Source: Haemonchus contortus
Taxonomy: Eukaryota; Nematoda; Chromadorea; Rhabditida; Trichostrongylidae
Length of the DNA stretch: 64,000 bases
Assembly (NCBI GenBank): GCA_000469685.2
Contig: LS997565.1
Span: 35,747,145-35,811,144, forward strand
Direction: 5' to 3'
Below the pieces are notes generated by a model. It was given only the letters and a program-made list of their open reading frames with translations, did no database searches and was not told the DNA's origin. Positions 43,791 through 56,819 of this stretch are shown here, one piece after another. Both the position numbers and the translations under genes were made by a program. The first letter of the stretch is position 1; every line of letters starts with the position of its first letter.

Positions 43791-46700
43791 CTTTACCCCT
43801 TTCTCCCTAACATGGGAAGTGTACATTGAGATGATGATGTACACAGCGTATACAAAACGTATATGTATACATACATACATATATATACGTACATATGTAC
43901 GTCACTAGTAAAACGTACACAAAGGTTTTGCTGGGGATTATGCTAATTCCGCAAACCATTTTTTTGGACATACCAATATTTGCTGCCCGCTCATAATTGC
44001 GGAAGCAAATCGAATAACTACGATCGAATTTCTCGTCAAAATTCACATGTTTCGATGAAGAAAAAAGAACAGCTTCCATCGCGTATGAGGATACTGTGGG
44101 ATGAGATATCTGTCAAGTTTCTAACGAAAAAAAGGAGGTTGAAAGCACGCTTTGGCAAATCATAACTGGAGTAATGCTTGAAAAGTTTTTTGAAGCTGTC
44201 ATGTACGTTGGATTGGGTCTAGATAAAGCTCGAATGCAGTGTGATGCTGCCGCTATGCCAACCCGAAGAATATGTGGTCAGGAGAACAAACTCAGCTGCA
44301 GCTGAAAGTCCCCTCCATTATGCTTCCAATGTAGCACAAAAACTTAGCCATTCTTTCGGCTATAATTTCTGGGACCAACTACAATTTTTATGGACTTGTC
44401 TTAACAATTCGTTGAACTTGTCTCTACTTCTTCTCTATTAAACCTTCTGACTTCTCCAACTTCCTTCTTCGTAATAGTTTTCAGTCTAGAGTAGGCTAGG
44501 CTATAAAGAAAATTCTGCCTCCTCCCAATAATTAATCCTTTTACGGAAGCTCTCACGTGCTGAAATAGCGATCAGATTAGAAGTGAATTCTATGTGAGAC
44601 AAGATGGGAGCATCTTTTTACTCCTTTTGTGATAACCAAGCTGATCAGTCTATCTTACCAGTCAGTCGATTCGATGACTTATTTTTTGAAGGAGAAAAAT
44701 TTTGCAACGGGCATGAGCAGAGTGTTTCCGTGTGGGCTTTGAGAGTCAAAGTGTCATATTCTCCTAACCTCTTTCGGATAGAACTTGTTCCAGGCTTTCG
44801 AGCACATGCTAGGGAACAAAAATCGGTCTCCCAGTAAATCTTGACAGCTCAGAACTTCTAGCTCACCACATTCACTGAGGAAAGTATAAATCTGCATTCT
44901 AGGAAGGAGATAAGCACCACAACTAACCTCAACCACCGTTTTAAGGTATGAACGGACAGTCCATAACAACTCTCATAGTTTTTAGGTCACTCATAGAATG
45001 GACTGTGGTGTGGCCATGGTTTCTTTGTTACATAAAAGTGTAACGAATAACACAGATTCCTCATTCGAGAACCTTTATAGCAAACCACGGTTTTTGAGGC
45101 AACCCAGACAACGAGGCTTTTGAACATCCATTTTGGCGAAAAAGACCTTGTGTAGTAGATACAGCCATAGTCGAGACGATGACTTCTTCAATGTTGGTCA
45201 TTCCATCTCAATCTGGTTGTATTCGACACCATACAGAATCGTTGAGGCATTTGGACACCGGCTTGATCACAAAGAGGTATTATATCGATTGCTTGAGAGC
45301 CTCTCATGCAGAAGCTCTCAGTGACCCTTGCCTCCGAGGCCGGTTTGAGTACGAAATTTTTGGCCTTCACTAAACAAGAAGAAGAGGTTTAGCTCACAAG
45401 CACGAAATTTTCTTGATTTGACCCTTGTGCTCGTGTTACACCCACATTTGGAACCAATCTCTTCATCACTGTTCATATTGTGCTACCCAATTGCTTCCAT
45501 TACCGCTTGTTTGTTGGCTGACCTTCCCATATGGGACAGTGTAGCGTTCACGCAGGATTTCTTGATCCTCTGTATAATAGGCGAGAGATGAATTCATTGA
45601 AAGAATATGTCGCATTAGAAGTGTCTATATCCTTCACTTCTTTGAACTGTTATTCGTCATTCGGGAGCTTGAACAGGCGAAAACCTTATTTCCCTTGTGA
45701 TTAGAGAGAAAGACATCGACTTGCTTTTTTTTCATCCAGAAGAGAAGCTCTAATAGTCGAAAGAGTCGTTCAGAACTGACATGAGGACATTTGACTGAAA
45801 TTCCATCCATTCGCTGCCTCGCTGAATAAATTTTATGCATTTTCTGGAAAAAGAATTGATTTTGAAAATGTGAACATTCTCGAATGCCGGTTCATTTGGA
45901 GCTGAATATGTTGGATCCGCTAGAATGCCAGAGGTATTCAAGTGGCTGTAATACGGGAAGCCTTTGGGTGCTTCTTACTCATGAGCAATGAGGTGGAATT
46001 TTAGTGGCAACAAATGGATTCACGGAACTAACTTTTGGCGTCGTCCTTATGCAATATAATGGACTCAGCCGGTGATGATAAAAACGTCCATTGTCGTGTA
46101 GGCACAAATGCATTTTGAGACATACTGGCTGCCCTCTGACGGCTTCTCTTGCCTCTTCACAGCAATTCGCAGCTAATCTTTTCTCCTCTACGATCATCCT
46201 ATATTCTGTGGAGAGCTTCCGGCAATTCAATCATGTTTAGCAGTTGCACATACTGGCAGAAATTCTATTTTGTGCTAGACTGCACAGGTACGTTTTCTAT
46301 TGTTGTCTAAACGGCCTTCACAAATGACGTCGTCCTTGAACATACTGACGAATTTCCTCCACAACAGATCTTATGCTCCTCAAATGTTTTAGTCTGCTAA
46401 AAGCTGACTTTAGCCCCTCTGCTGGGAATTACTCGAGCTTGGTCTTGTCGGAGGCAATGTGTTCTATCAATGAATAACCTCGTAACAATTGTGACAACCA
46501 TATTCGGTCCTTCCCATACACGGGTTGAGAAATACTGTAGGCCTCTGGATCGCATAGCCGTGGATTTTTCTATAAACCACTCTTGGCAACCAAGTTCTCT
46601 ACTTTTTCGAGTCCGTGCTCTGGATGGTAAACTCCTGCGGGTAGACTAGAACGTTATCTTAAATATAGCAACCTCCTTCATACTCATTCAATAGTGCAAG

Positions 46701-48054
46701 CTGATTGCACCAACCTTACTGGCCTACATTGGACCCTTCATTGACTTCTGATGAAGATGGAAAGTAAGCGGAACGGGATTGAGTGGTTACCGTATACCAT
46801 AATGGAACCGCAAATTTTTTGATAACCCTGCTACCTTCTCTGAAACTTTTTGGACCAGAGGAGTGCTCATTTACTACTTTAAAAGCAGCTCCCACTCACA
46901 AATCTTTTATTCTCACCACTTCATATCAATGGTAAATCCCAAGCCATTATGGTCATCAGAACTGCACACAAGGTTATTCAACATCTCTCCATTTCTTTGC
47001 TCTGCTTACAAGTATCGGCATAATTTTCTGGATCAGAGACGCGCGTCAGCTTACCTTCTCTGATAGCCCGTCCAGAAAAGATAGACTTCCCGGGACTGAA
47101 CTAACTCGGGAATCTGCGAACGGGAACCGAAACACCACCTATCTTTAGTTGCTAACACGGCCTGTTTCTCTGTGAGAGTATGATGAGAATATAAATGGCC
47201 TTGAAAATATCTGCAAGGAAGCATTTCCAAATGTTATGGTTGAACAAGCGTGAAGGAACTAATAATTCAGCTTTTACCTTAAAGTAAAAGGCCATAATAT
47301 GACTTCTTTCTACATACTTTATGCATTATTTTTCATTAACAAATGCTTACATCTAATCAATTTTATGAGGTGAAGTTGCAATGACGTCAATTTAGCCCCT
47401 TGATCAAGTAATCCTTCAGACGTATGCTTAGACAGAGAGTAAAGTACGTACGTGCGAATATGTTTGCGTCATTGAAATTCGATCTGATGTCCAATTTGTC
47501 CCGTGGTTTTTGCACGCCCACCAAGATATGAGCACCTCTTTCACTTCACTACCCCACCATCGCTAAGAACCGCACACTCAGAGCTCACGTAATACTGCTA
47601 AATAGAAAAAAATGCTTCTCCTGGGATCGAAGCATTCTGAAGGTTCTCCTTTGCTTGTTCAAATTGAGCTTCGCTGCAGTTATTATTTGAAATACTTGCT
47701 GAGGAAATCATGTAGGTAGATTCTTAGTCATATTTGAAAGTACACATCGTCACATCCTGGGTGTGACAAAGAATCCGCCCAAGCTCATTTTCCGAGGGTA
47801 GTTTTGTGTTTACATAACTTTGACGCGTAGTGATCCTCTCTTTGGTACGGGCCACTTGATCTACATCCTATGGAATTTGAAGAAGCCAAATGCTCAAGAA
47901 ATAAAGAGTTGATCGCGCCTCTGGTCTCAGTGACAATCCAAGTGTCTTTCGATTGCTACGTCAGATTATTCATCTCCCTTGACGACAGAGAATACAAGCT
48001 GTGATTTCTGAGGGCAAGATGAATGCAACTTGAGGCATCTCCAAGACAAATGTA
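43791..48054. other. Gene-poor stretch
   Basis: It contains an alternating TATGTA/TACGTA tract at 43,858-43,905. Long but featureless open frames run on minus at 46,300-46,620 and could be decayed transposon coding sequence; no motif supports that. No gene called. Confidence 0.4.
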
Positions 48055-48318
48055 AAAAGGATAAGGTCTTTGAAGTTAATCAATTCCGTCTGAGGGATGC
48101 GCCCTCGCATTCGACTTCCATTCAGAATCGTAATGAATAAATGAATGCGTAAATGGCCATACAGTAACCTGTGGTGGCCAGCCTATGGTACAAGTCGTGA
48201 TTTCATTCTACCAGTCTAGTAGGAAATGGTAGGCTTGGTTGTACCAGGTGGATATCTAGCCGGGAATCGAACCCATGACCATGCGTACGCAATAGTGCGC
48301 CACCACACTATCGTCTAC
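48055..48318 (-). mobile_element. tRNA-derived SINE, copy C
   Basis: On minus, the head reads a tRNA-like A-box region (GTGGCGCACTATTGCG) and a B box matching GGGTTCGATTCCC. The body includes the reverse complements of CATTCGACTTCCATTCAGAAT and TAACCTGTGGTGGCCAGCC. It is well preserved relative to B and E. Confidence 0.7.
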
Positions 48319-49740
48319 TCCTCAAAACTCAACAGCCTTGCTCACAAGTCACCCTTCAGAAAAGAACTCCTCTCCAGCTTTTTGTACTTCGTCAGTGTGT
48401 CGTTCCGTATGTTTGCGGACCTCATAAGATAGACTTAACTGAGTAGTAGAAGTGTTCTAAGACATTTCTGCCAGAATCGAGCGCTTTATAATGTCTGTAT
48501 CATCTTAAGTACCAGAGCCGGGTGCGGAAGTGGTCTGTCACTTTTTCGTTCATGAATGAATGCACATTCGATTGTTTGAACGGTTTTTTTATCAGTGTTA
48601 GTGCATGAAGGGGAGGGAAGCAATGCTTCTCAGCTGAAACACATGGTATGCAATTACATGATTGATTTATTACCCAAGATTCAACAGATGACTTTCTGCC
48701 GCCTTATTCCTATTAGAGTTCAGCTTGAATCGCAACTCATAGAGCGGAGCAGTTTCCATTGAATCAGACTTCCCTTCCTTCCATCCCAATTCAAGTATTG
48801 GCAGTGAGCTGCATAAATGTTGCCAATACCTAGTAGTCGTTCTTATGAAATTTTAGATTATTTTCCTTCACCTTATGAGTTTTGTCTTCCGTAAAACTTC
48901 CATGATTCTTCTCTATTTAGTGTCTGCTTCATGTGAAAAATGCCACCATTCTGAATACATCAAAGAAGGGCAAAAAACCATTTCCCTTCTGGCTTCTTAG
49001 AACTGACGTATCAGTTTCGGTTTCAAACTTATAAGGACACTTGACCACCACAGAGCTATACTTTGAAGGCTAGAAAGCTGCGAAAGGGCACGGCGGATTG
49101 ACATTTTCTCCTAACGGTTGCAAATGATGGTTATATCGGGGTTCTCAAGCAGTTTTAAATGAAAGCCCAACAAAATATGAAGAGCCATACTTTGATCACT
49201 TGATTCTGGGACTACTCACCACTCAGCTCATCGACTTCAGCTACATATGAAGCCGAACAGGAAGTGTTCAAAACATGGCCAACAATGATTGCCCTAATTT
49301 TTTATCAAAGCCTACGAATCCCTTCAAAGTATCGAGGTAGTCATGTTAATTGTGTTGGAATGAAAGATTTTTAGAATTAAACGACCTTTAATTTGAGGAT
49401 CTGGCGATAATAATGCTGGCATTATTCGATTACATTTATATCTTCTCTTGCAAAAATCACATTTAGAGGGCAAGAAGTTATCAAACGAAGGCAAGTACCA
49501 CGCATTTTCTTTTGCGGTGGTACTATAGACTAAGGTCTTGATATAAGAGGTCGGTATTCTGCAGCATCCACCAACTCAGTTCATGTATCGGATAAGCACC
49601 TCCAGCACTTCAGCACTTACTTAGAACCAGAAAACCGTATAAAAAAGCTCTTCTTTCAACAAATAATACCCTATTTTCTATCACAGTACTACTCCTTACT
49701 CTACTATTTCCTTGGTTCTAGAAGGTTCACCAACCTATGA
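48319..49740. other. Gene-poor stretch upstream of the PPxY gene
   Basis: No exon recognised; it may contain promoter elements of the gene starting at 49,756 but no specific motif stands out. Confidence 0.4.
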
Positions 49741-49755
49741 AGATTTGTTTTAGAT
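49741..49755 (+). promoter_or_regulatory. Possible trans-splice acceptor
   Basis: AGATTTGTTTTAG ends two bases before the ATG of the membrane-protein gene. In nematodes a spliced leader is commonly added at such a site just upstream of the start. An upstream coding exon ending here is the alternative. Confidence 0.35.
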
Positions 49756-52700
49756 ATGCCCTTCGACTCGGATACGCCGTCGTCGAAAGGTATCCCGAAT
49801 GGGGCGCTGACAGTACTCATCATCGCCGCAGTTGCCATTGTGTCCGTCGTAATCACGCTATTCTGTATGCTCGTCAACAACAGAAGAACCCGACGGACAC
49901 AGCATCGTGTGCAGGTAATTTTTTGAGGAAGCTTTCATGAAGATCATGGACTAGATTGAGCAGCTTCAGCTCAGTTGAACAGAGTGGTGTCGAGTAAGTC
50001 CCTTATCCCCTTAACTGATAGCAGCCTCTTGACCATGATCAGATCAATGCTGTGACCTGTTTTTTTATTTAAAGTGCCTTTTGTATTGTGCTGCGGATAC
50101 GAATATTACCACAAAGATACCTGGTCATGGATGGGCCGCTCAACCTTGGGCGAAGTCGAAACCGACAACTACAGTTTCGGTGCTTCCACTCTTGAACGAA
50201 CAACATCACTACTTTGAACTTCGCTCCCTTTACCAATCCCAGCTACTTGGGTTGCAATGTAGACGTGTTGATATCAGTGATGAGAACACATCAACAAGAG
50301 GGACAACATCCTAGTGACAAGGAAATGGAGGATAAGGGTCTCACTTCGGTTACCGCATGACAGGAAAAAGTAATAAGCAAAGAGTTTGGCTTCACTATGA
50401 AGCCTGAGTTCGCCTTTGCTTTGGAAGTCTTTCATGCCCAGGTTCAATGCGAACAAGGAGATCTTGACCCCTAAGGATGGTCATCAGGGTTTCGGGTATT
50501 CCGTTGGTGGATAGTTTGGTTTTAGTTATTTCTTGGTGGTAACCAGGGCTTTGGATGTTCCGTTGGTGGATGTTTTGGTGTTAGTTATTTCTTGTTATGG
50601 GCCAATTCAAAATGATTGGTTAACATCGCACAAAAGTGTGTTATCCATATCCATGAAATGGTAACCATAAACCAGTTCTCAAGGCTTATTTTCGATAATG
50701 GATTTGATCATCAGTCCATATTTCTAATTTTTTATTCAGCCTCTATAGATTGTCCAGAATCGGTGTGAGCCATTGCTCGATGTTGGCGAATTTTATTTGC
50801 TATTACATAGTTAAGGGACTGCCATGTTTCCTTGGTCAAGTAGAAAATTACTAATAAGTTCTGCAAATCTGACATTCACTTTCTAAGAAGGAAGAGGCTT
50901 TCACCCTTGAACTTCCTACTTTTGTATAACCTTATACAAAACCTCATGAGAATCGTGATCATTGCTACCGAGATTTGTAAAACTTCCATACTTCTCCAAT
51001 CGCGATCGCCGTCCGTTACTATTATCATTAGTCAGTATGTTCAGTGGATGATTCTCCCAGAAACCTGGCTTTCTGAACATGTTCAGTTGGTTGGACATAA
51101 AAAGCACGTAGTCCTCCCACCTTCATTAAAAATTCACTCGTTCTCTGGAAAGACCCAGCGCGCCGATCTGCGATGTATGGTCTGTGATTCCTATGAGTGG
51201 TTTGGCAACCAGAGCCAGTGGTTAACATCACTGCCCAAAAAGCGAGAACCGCAGCTCCATAGGGCTTAGGACTGAATAACGATTGAGAAAAAATAGCTTC
51301 TCTCTCACACGCATAGTTGGGGATCGGCTCTTGGGCTGACTGGGACCTGAGCAGCAATCAACCGAACCTTCTATCCCTGCGAGGTTCCTTCTATAGTACG
51401 AGACTTGTTAAGAAGGACAGAAGTGCCAAAGTTCAATTGGTCGATTGATTGGTCATCCAAACTATTTGAAGATTCTATAGTTGACTAGAACAGCAGGATG
51501 CTATCATAGATAGAAATGTACAGACAAATCCTCAGGAGTTTTGGCCTTAATCAATCCTTAGGATGCGCTCCCTCACTCCTCCTTCGACTTTCACTCAGAA
51601 TCATAGGGGTGTTTTGAAGGCGAATGTGGCCTATACAATGGCTTGCGGTGGTCAGCTTATTACTAGTCAGTGCTTATATGTATGCTCGCGGACGATTTTT
51701 GTATCAATTACCGACATCGTAGGATAGAAAGCTAGCTTGGCCAGAACGAGTGTCGATTCGAGATGTGGACCCTGGCAAACAGTGCGAGGTGGTGTGCCAC
51801 TTGCCACTACACCACTTCCGTCTCTATCCCCACATTATTGTTAGTATAAACTGTTTTTGGCTAAGGTCTGACGTAAACGAATTTTACAGCACAAACGTAT
51901 ATAGACTGGCTGTTAAACCAGTAGATTTTTAGTTTTTTCAGCGAATGACGCTCACGGGAGGTCGGAATTCGTTGTCATCAATGACGGATCTACCAGTGAT
52001 TCCTGCGTTTCCTCGAATAACCGATCTTCCCATGTACATCACGCCATCACACTATGATCCAAAATTCGATGCACCACCGTCGTACGAAGAAGCTGTGCGA
52101 TCTGCACCGACTAGTCCTGTATCCAATACAGTGAGTCCTTTCTTGCTAGCTTTCTGTAAGCACTCAGAGCAATAGTACTTGTCAATAATGATCAAATATT
52201 TCTTTTCGTTTCGACCGTGATCCTCTGCCAATCCAAGAATGATGAGTGTAGATTCCACTTGCCTTCTTTTTGCACATTTCTGCCTTTTTTTGTGATGTTC
52301 CCAATTTTTTCGTTTTCCCAAAATCTTTTCGACTCAAATACCATCAAGTTTGGGCAAACAAGACAGGGCATTTGGAACACCGGGTAGTTTTGTGAATTCT
52401 TCCGGGTGAACTTCTCGCTCTTTTCTGAAGATCTCAAAAAGTAATCTTTCTCCTCTTCGCCCATCATTTCAGCAATAATCCTCTTGTAGTCTGTGGCGGC
52501 GCTGTTACACGTTGCCATGATGATTTTTTCGCCAAGCGTACGGAGTTCTCTGCAAATATTTGCGAAGGTTTACGTACTGAATACGACGCCACTCAGATCA
52601 CACAGTTCAAAGAGCAGGAAATATGATGAAATGGGGAAGTAAAAAATCAGAAACCATTGAAATGAGAAAAAATGAGAGGGCGACTGAAAGACTCTTGCGG

Positions 52701-53941
52701 AATTAGGGGAAATGTTAATATATAATAACTTCCGCGAAAATGTGTAGTCCCAGGGATCAGGAACACTACTCTCCTGTTAAGGCAGAGCTTTCACTCTCTT
52801 CACTGATTGCCTTTCATGGAAGCTGTCTGCTTCTTTTGCTTTTGCGAATTAATTTCCAACTTTTCTTTAGGCTCTTTTTTCTTTTTCTACGATTCACGGA
52901 TCTAGTTTTTTTATATCTAGAGATTCTTTTTTACATATTTTTAGATGCTGTCTTATTTTCCAAATATTCGGAATAACCAGAGAACGACTACTTATGAGTT
53001 ATGTGGCACATTCACTGGTGTATGCCACCTAATAAATAAATACCAACATCAATACATAAACAAACAGCTAAACAAACGAAACTCGAAATTTTGGCGAAGG
53101 TCTGTGTTAATCAAAATCTCAGTAAAGGCACACTCATTTACTTGCCTACACCCTGCTTTTACTAGTTCCAGTCTTTTGTATAATAGTTCTATTTGTTAGC
53201 TCCTGTCATCCAATGTATATGTATATGTATGTACATGTCATATGATTTCATTCATTCTAGGACGTCACAGCGTTTCCGGCTCAGGAGCGACCACCGCCAA
53301 CCAACAATACTCCTGCAAGGTAAGATGCTGGTGGAAGAATTTGGCGGTCACCTCATCCTTCTTATTGGCCGCCCGCAATTCTGAAGATTCTGGCATAGAG
53401 ACACACTACTTCCAGGCATATCTACTGACTCATACGTCCTTTCATAGAAACTGGTTTTTAAATCAAGGAAAAGTAGAAAAATATTGGACTAATTGTAGGG
53501 CCGAGGTAAACGGGAAAAGTATTATAACCAGATGGGATAGAGTGTTATGCCATCGAGCATCGTTCAGGATGAAGGCCTTCTCTGGAGGGTTTGCAACTAG
53601 CTAAACAACCAGCTGGCATTGGGTTAACAATTTTCATCGCCCTTAGCAAGCTATTAAGCTCTTTCGTGGACAGAAGTTCTAGGTTTATCAGGCACAACAA
53701 TATTAGAATTATCAATTGGAGAGGCAATGAAAACTCCGACATAGTCAAAGTACAAGTGAAATGGTTAAAGCAAAGATGGCATCTAGGGAAATATAAAAGC
53801 CATCGCTTTAAACATTATAAATTTCTCGAAAGCAGTACTAGTAAAGACGAAGCCTGCACTTCTCACCTTCTAACCTGCTCTGTTTTCAGTATCGATGTAC
53901 GTCTTGAAATGGCAGAAATACCTACAACATCAGGTCGCTGA
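49756..53941 (+). CDS. Single-pass membrane protein with cytoplasmic PPxY motif
   Basis: Four exons: 49,756-49,914, 51,942-52,130, 53,261-53,319 and 53,890-53,941, giving 152 residues. Exon 1 encodes a short N-terminus ([16 protein letters not shown]), one hydrophobic helix ([20 protein letters not shown]) and a basic stop-transfer stretch ([11 protein letters not shown]), which predicts Nout-Cin topology. Exon 2 is Pro-rich and carries PPSYEEAV, a PPxY motif of the kind bound by WW domains of Nedd4-type ubiquitin ligases. Exon 3 contains ERPPPTNN. If exon 3 is not spliced, translation stops at 53,321-53,323; the GTAAGA there and the TTTTCAG before exon 4 favour splicing. The family is not recognised. 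Intron 1 holds a SINE; intron 2 holds an antisense intronless gene. Confidence 0.6.
50480..50605 (+). repeat. Two-unit imperfect tandem repeat
   Basis: A unit of about 70 bp containing GTTCCGTTGGTGGAT and TTAGTTATTTCTTG occurs twice in intron 1 of the PPxY gene. Confidence 0.75.
51530..51822 (-). mobile_element. tRNA-derived SINE, copy D
   Basis: It lies in intron 1 of the PPxY gene. On minus: tRNA-like head with GCAAGTGGCACACCACC, then a body whose reverse complement includes CTTCGACTTTCACTCAGAATC and GGCCTATACAATGGCTTGCGG. It matches copy A almost end to end in reverse complement. Confidence 0.7.
52192..52518 (-). CDS. Intronless gene nested antisense in an intron, unknown family
   Basis: 108 codons from a true ATG (52,518) to TGA. 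The protein starts [20 protein letters not shown], is strongly charged ([18 protein letters not shown]), and has a CLVCPN motif with two close cysteines near residue 53, then FESKRFWEN. Codon composition looks protein-like throughout and there are no internal splice sites. It sits on the opposite strand inside intron 2 of the PPxY gene. It could be a genuine nested gene or a retrocopy of a spliced gene; no poly(A) tail remnant or target duplication was seen. Function unknown. Confidence 0.45.
   Translation of the reverse strand: MATCNSAATDYKRIIAEMMGEEEKDYFLRSSEKSEKFTRKNSQNYPVFQMPCLVCPNLMVFESKRFWENEKIGNITKKGRNVQKEGKWNLHSSFLDWQRITVETKRNI
52620..53260. other. Rest of intron 2 of the PPxY gene
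   Basis: It contains an AATAAATAAAT-type run at about 53,031 and a TATGTATATGTATG tract at 53,211-53,235; no further gene. Confidence 0.5.
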
Positions 53942-54943
53942 TTTAATTTCGTTCTTCATACTCATTATACCTCTACTTTCTCAAATACCAGTTCTCAGTA
54001 CATTTCAATTTTTTTGTTCGTTATAAAATTTTGTCTCTGCTCTTCTCTAATCACTTATGTTTATGTACTATAATTGCCAATATTGTCATGGTTGAATAAC
54101 TTTTATTCATAGTCACTGTACGTGTTGCTGTATCCGCTTGGTTTTGTATTCATTCTCATTTACTGTCCCAGTAATTGCTTCAGTTCTTGGACGATCTACT
54201 GGCACTATTGCACTGGAACTGTCGTCTCATTCTTTTGTATATGTGCAATTATCGTTCTCTTCAGGAAACAGAGTCGATGTAGAACGCGGTTCAGTGCTAG
54301 CTAAGAACCGTTATTTCTATGTCTACCCAGATTTTGTAGCCAATCATTAAAGCTCACTCATAATATTCAAGCACGGGTTAATGAAGATTTCAAATAGATG
54401 CTTCTCAGTGATTCAATTTTCGTGCTGGTTTGCAAAGAGCCTTTAATAGATCCAGTGGCTGATGACTCCGAAAATCCTTCTTTTCTACATTATTCATTCC
54501 TAGCATTAACAGAGGAAAAAAACCTTGAAAGATGTGGATGACTTGTATGACTTCTTTGATGAGTTTTTGAACCCAAAATTTTGAAGGCTCAACTTTAAGA
54601 CTTTGAAGACTCATGGATCGTTGATGTACTGATACTCAAAGACTCATTCATTATTCAGCTGAATCGTGATGCCGTGGAAATCCGAATCGAGTCAAGGCTG
54701 ATGAATGTAAGGAACGCTGTGTAAAATATCCATCGAAGTCCCTTTTATTGCTTATTTTTTATAGCTTTCTCAAGCGTTTTTCCTGAGAAGCCTCAATTCT
54801 CTCTTCTACTCTTACGACTCAGAGGCTGGTAAAACAAATCAGTAGGTCTTTATTACTTGACGACTAGTCATGTACATTCATATGCCTTCCTTTTTTGCTG
54901 AACAATCAAGCCTTTCGCGGCACCGAATGGCATCAACTGACTT
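53942..54943. other. Convergent intergenic region
   Basis: Lies between the 3' ends of the PPxY gene (plus) and the SDR gene (minus). No exon recognised; an open frame at 54,405-54,614 on minus lacks support. Confidence 0.45.
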
Positions 54944-56577
54944 TCAATACGGTATCGGTCGACCTTTGCGATCCCAAAACTTCCCCGAATGTTCTTCTAT
55001 GGTCATCCCGTTCACAGTTGACAAAAGCCGCGGCGCCGTTTCCGAAGGATCCTTTTTGCCCTGGAGAAAGTAGAGATTGCCCATCATCCAACTCACGAAC
55101 AGTGCTATGAAATATGGAAAAGCATGGAAAATCAGCTGGTTGCATACTTACATTGGGGCCGCCCATGTCGGTTCTGTTCCAGCCGGGACACATGGCTACC
55201 GTAAGGAGATCAGGGTGTTCTATAGACATCAGTCTTGTGAGATGATTTATGGCAGTCTGAAAATTGAAGATTTGCCACCTGTTGGTTTGCTCCTACTTAA
55301 CCACTTTACCTTGCTGCACATGTATGCATAATTTCCGTGTACACTTTCTGTGCCAGGACATAGTTCTATTGACCCTTTGCGACCAGATATGTTCACGATT
55401 GTAGCCGATTCGCCTTTGGATATAGACTTGCGTAACAGTGGAAGGCATTCCTGCATTGAAAAAGATTTTTATCAAAAATGTTCTGCATATCTGCTCCATC
55501 TGCGAAACACCCACCTGTATCACCATAGCGGGAGAAACGACATTAATATCGAAGTGGCGAAGCCAAGCTCCACGTTCACCGTCTGGAATTCCTGCTTTGT
55601 GGTCCTAAGAGGAGAATATGACTTAAGGATTAAGCTAATTGTGTATGACGTTGATCATCCGGATGTGTTGCGCATGAAATTTCCATTCGAGTTTTACAAA
55701 CTGCCTCTGCCACGCCCTAAGGCTTTTCAATCCTAGCGCGGAAATACTTTATGGTTCTCGAAAAGCTGGGAAAAAAGGATATGGGCCTGAGTTTTCTACA
55801 CAATGTCAAAGTGATGAGCAGTCAAAAATGGGGGCGATGAGGAAATGCAAAAAGTATCAGTTAAGTCCAGCTCTTCTTAAATTTTCTCAACGCCCCTCCA
55901 AACCACTGAAGTTCTGTTTTCTCCAAGACAAGAAACCAGAGAATGAGAGAGAGGAGTGGGAGGAAGAGAGATGAAGCAGAATGAAGAGGGAGAGAGCGGG
56001 GTGGTATTAAATGCAAAGTTCTTTGGAACACTTTGCTAGCACATGGTCTGAATAAAAAGCTGCGACGGTAAAGGAATCGTCGTCATCGACATCACTTCAG
56101 GGATCATTTCACATCAGTGACATACTGAGCTGTGTGGGTCAGTAAGCTCCACACAGCTCAGTAAGGAAAAGCTCAGCTAAGCCTTGCTATGCTTTTCTTA
56201 CCAGAGCTCGAGTAATAACAGCACCATTTGATATCCTGAAAAGTTTGAAGGGACGTGAGTTAGTTAATTTTGGGGAACTTACGATCGTCGAGCTCTTCAG
56301 CGCAATCAACGCTAGAGGTAAACCACATCCCAGATCATCAAAATGTTTATCAAAAAACGCACCTTTTCAAGTATAGCTGCATTGTTGATCAGTAAATTGA
56401 TGTGCCCACTTTCCTGTTCAATAGCTACGACCGCGCTTTTAATACTCCAGTCTTAATAAACTTGTGCAGTAAAGTCATTTACGACGTTCGAGCGCAAAAT
56501 TGCAATTACTGACCTTTGGATACATCCAATTCAACAATTCTCAACTTCTTGTGGGGGTCATGGAGGGATTGTAAGCG
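54944..56577 (-). CDS. Short-chain dehydrogenase/reductase, sniffer-like; N-terminal exon not seen
   Basis: Six exons on minus: 56,577-56,514, 56,451-56,363, 55,592-55,515, 55,450-55,310, 55,256-55,152 and 55,060-54,944. All junction phases agree, giving 197 residues to the stop. Family landmarks in order: IVELDVSK (NAD(P)-side acidic loop), LLINNAAILEK (the NNAG motif), FDINVVSPAMVIQ, TIVNISG with the catalytic Ser region, YAYMCSK (catalytic Tyr-x3-Lys across an exon end) and CPGWNRTDMGGPN. This is the classical SDR fold close to nematode carbonyl-reductase/sniffer-type enzymes; substrate unknown. About 50 residues with the TGxxxGxG nucleotide-binding loop are missing. No such exon was found up to 64 kb, so it lies far upstream or was lost, and the copy may be non-functional. 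Confidence 0.75.
55604..56362. other. Long intron of the SDR gene
   Basis: The 770-bp intron between exons 2 and 3 holds a direct GAGAGAG-rich patch near 55,945-56,000 and a short repeated CACACAGCTCAGTA motif near 56,115-56,165. A possible extra mini-exon (SNGAVITRAL on minus near 56,220) was considered and not used. Confidence 0.45.
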
Positions 56578-56819
56578 CTGGAAAAGAACAATTTTTTTAG
56601 GATCACAGGAAATATATACAGTCAGACTTCTTGAATAATAGTTCTTTTTGTCCCGTACAAAATTTCATTCCCTTCGCGAGCACGGTGAACTTCATCCATT
56701 CGTAACGGATAGAGGCGAAAGACTTCAGATTTATGGAGAGAAGCGCTCGGATCAGTCACATCTCTGGTATGTGCCACCACATTAAACTCCTATCAAGAGT
56801 TGAGGCGACGTTGTTAGTG

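Noticed and set aside
46300..46620. Possible retrotransposon integrase on minus
   Set aside because: The frame is open for a stretch, but no HHCC or DDE motif could be seen.
56220..56265. Mini-exon reading SNGAVITRAL in the SDR intron
   Set aside because: Joining exons 2 and 3 directly gives the family's normal spacing between NNAA and FDIN; including it needs an extra exon with an in-frame stop.
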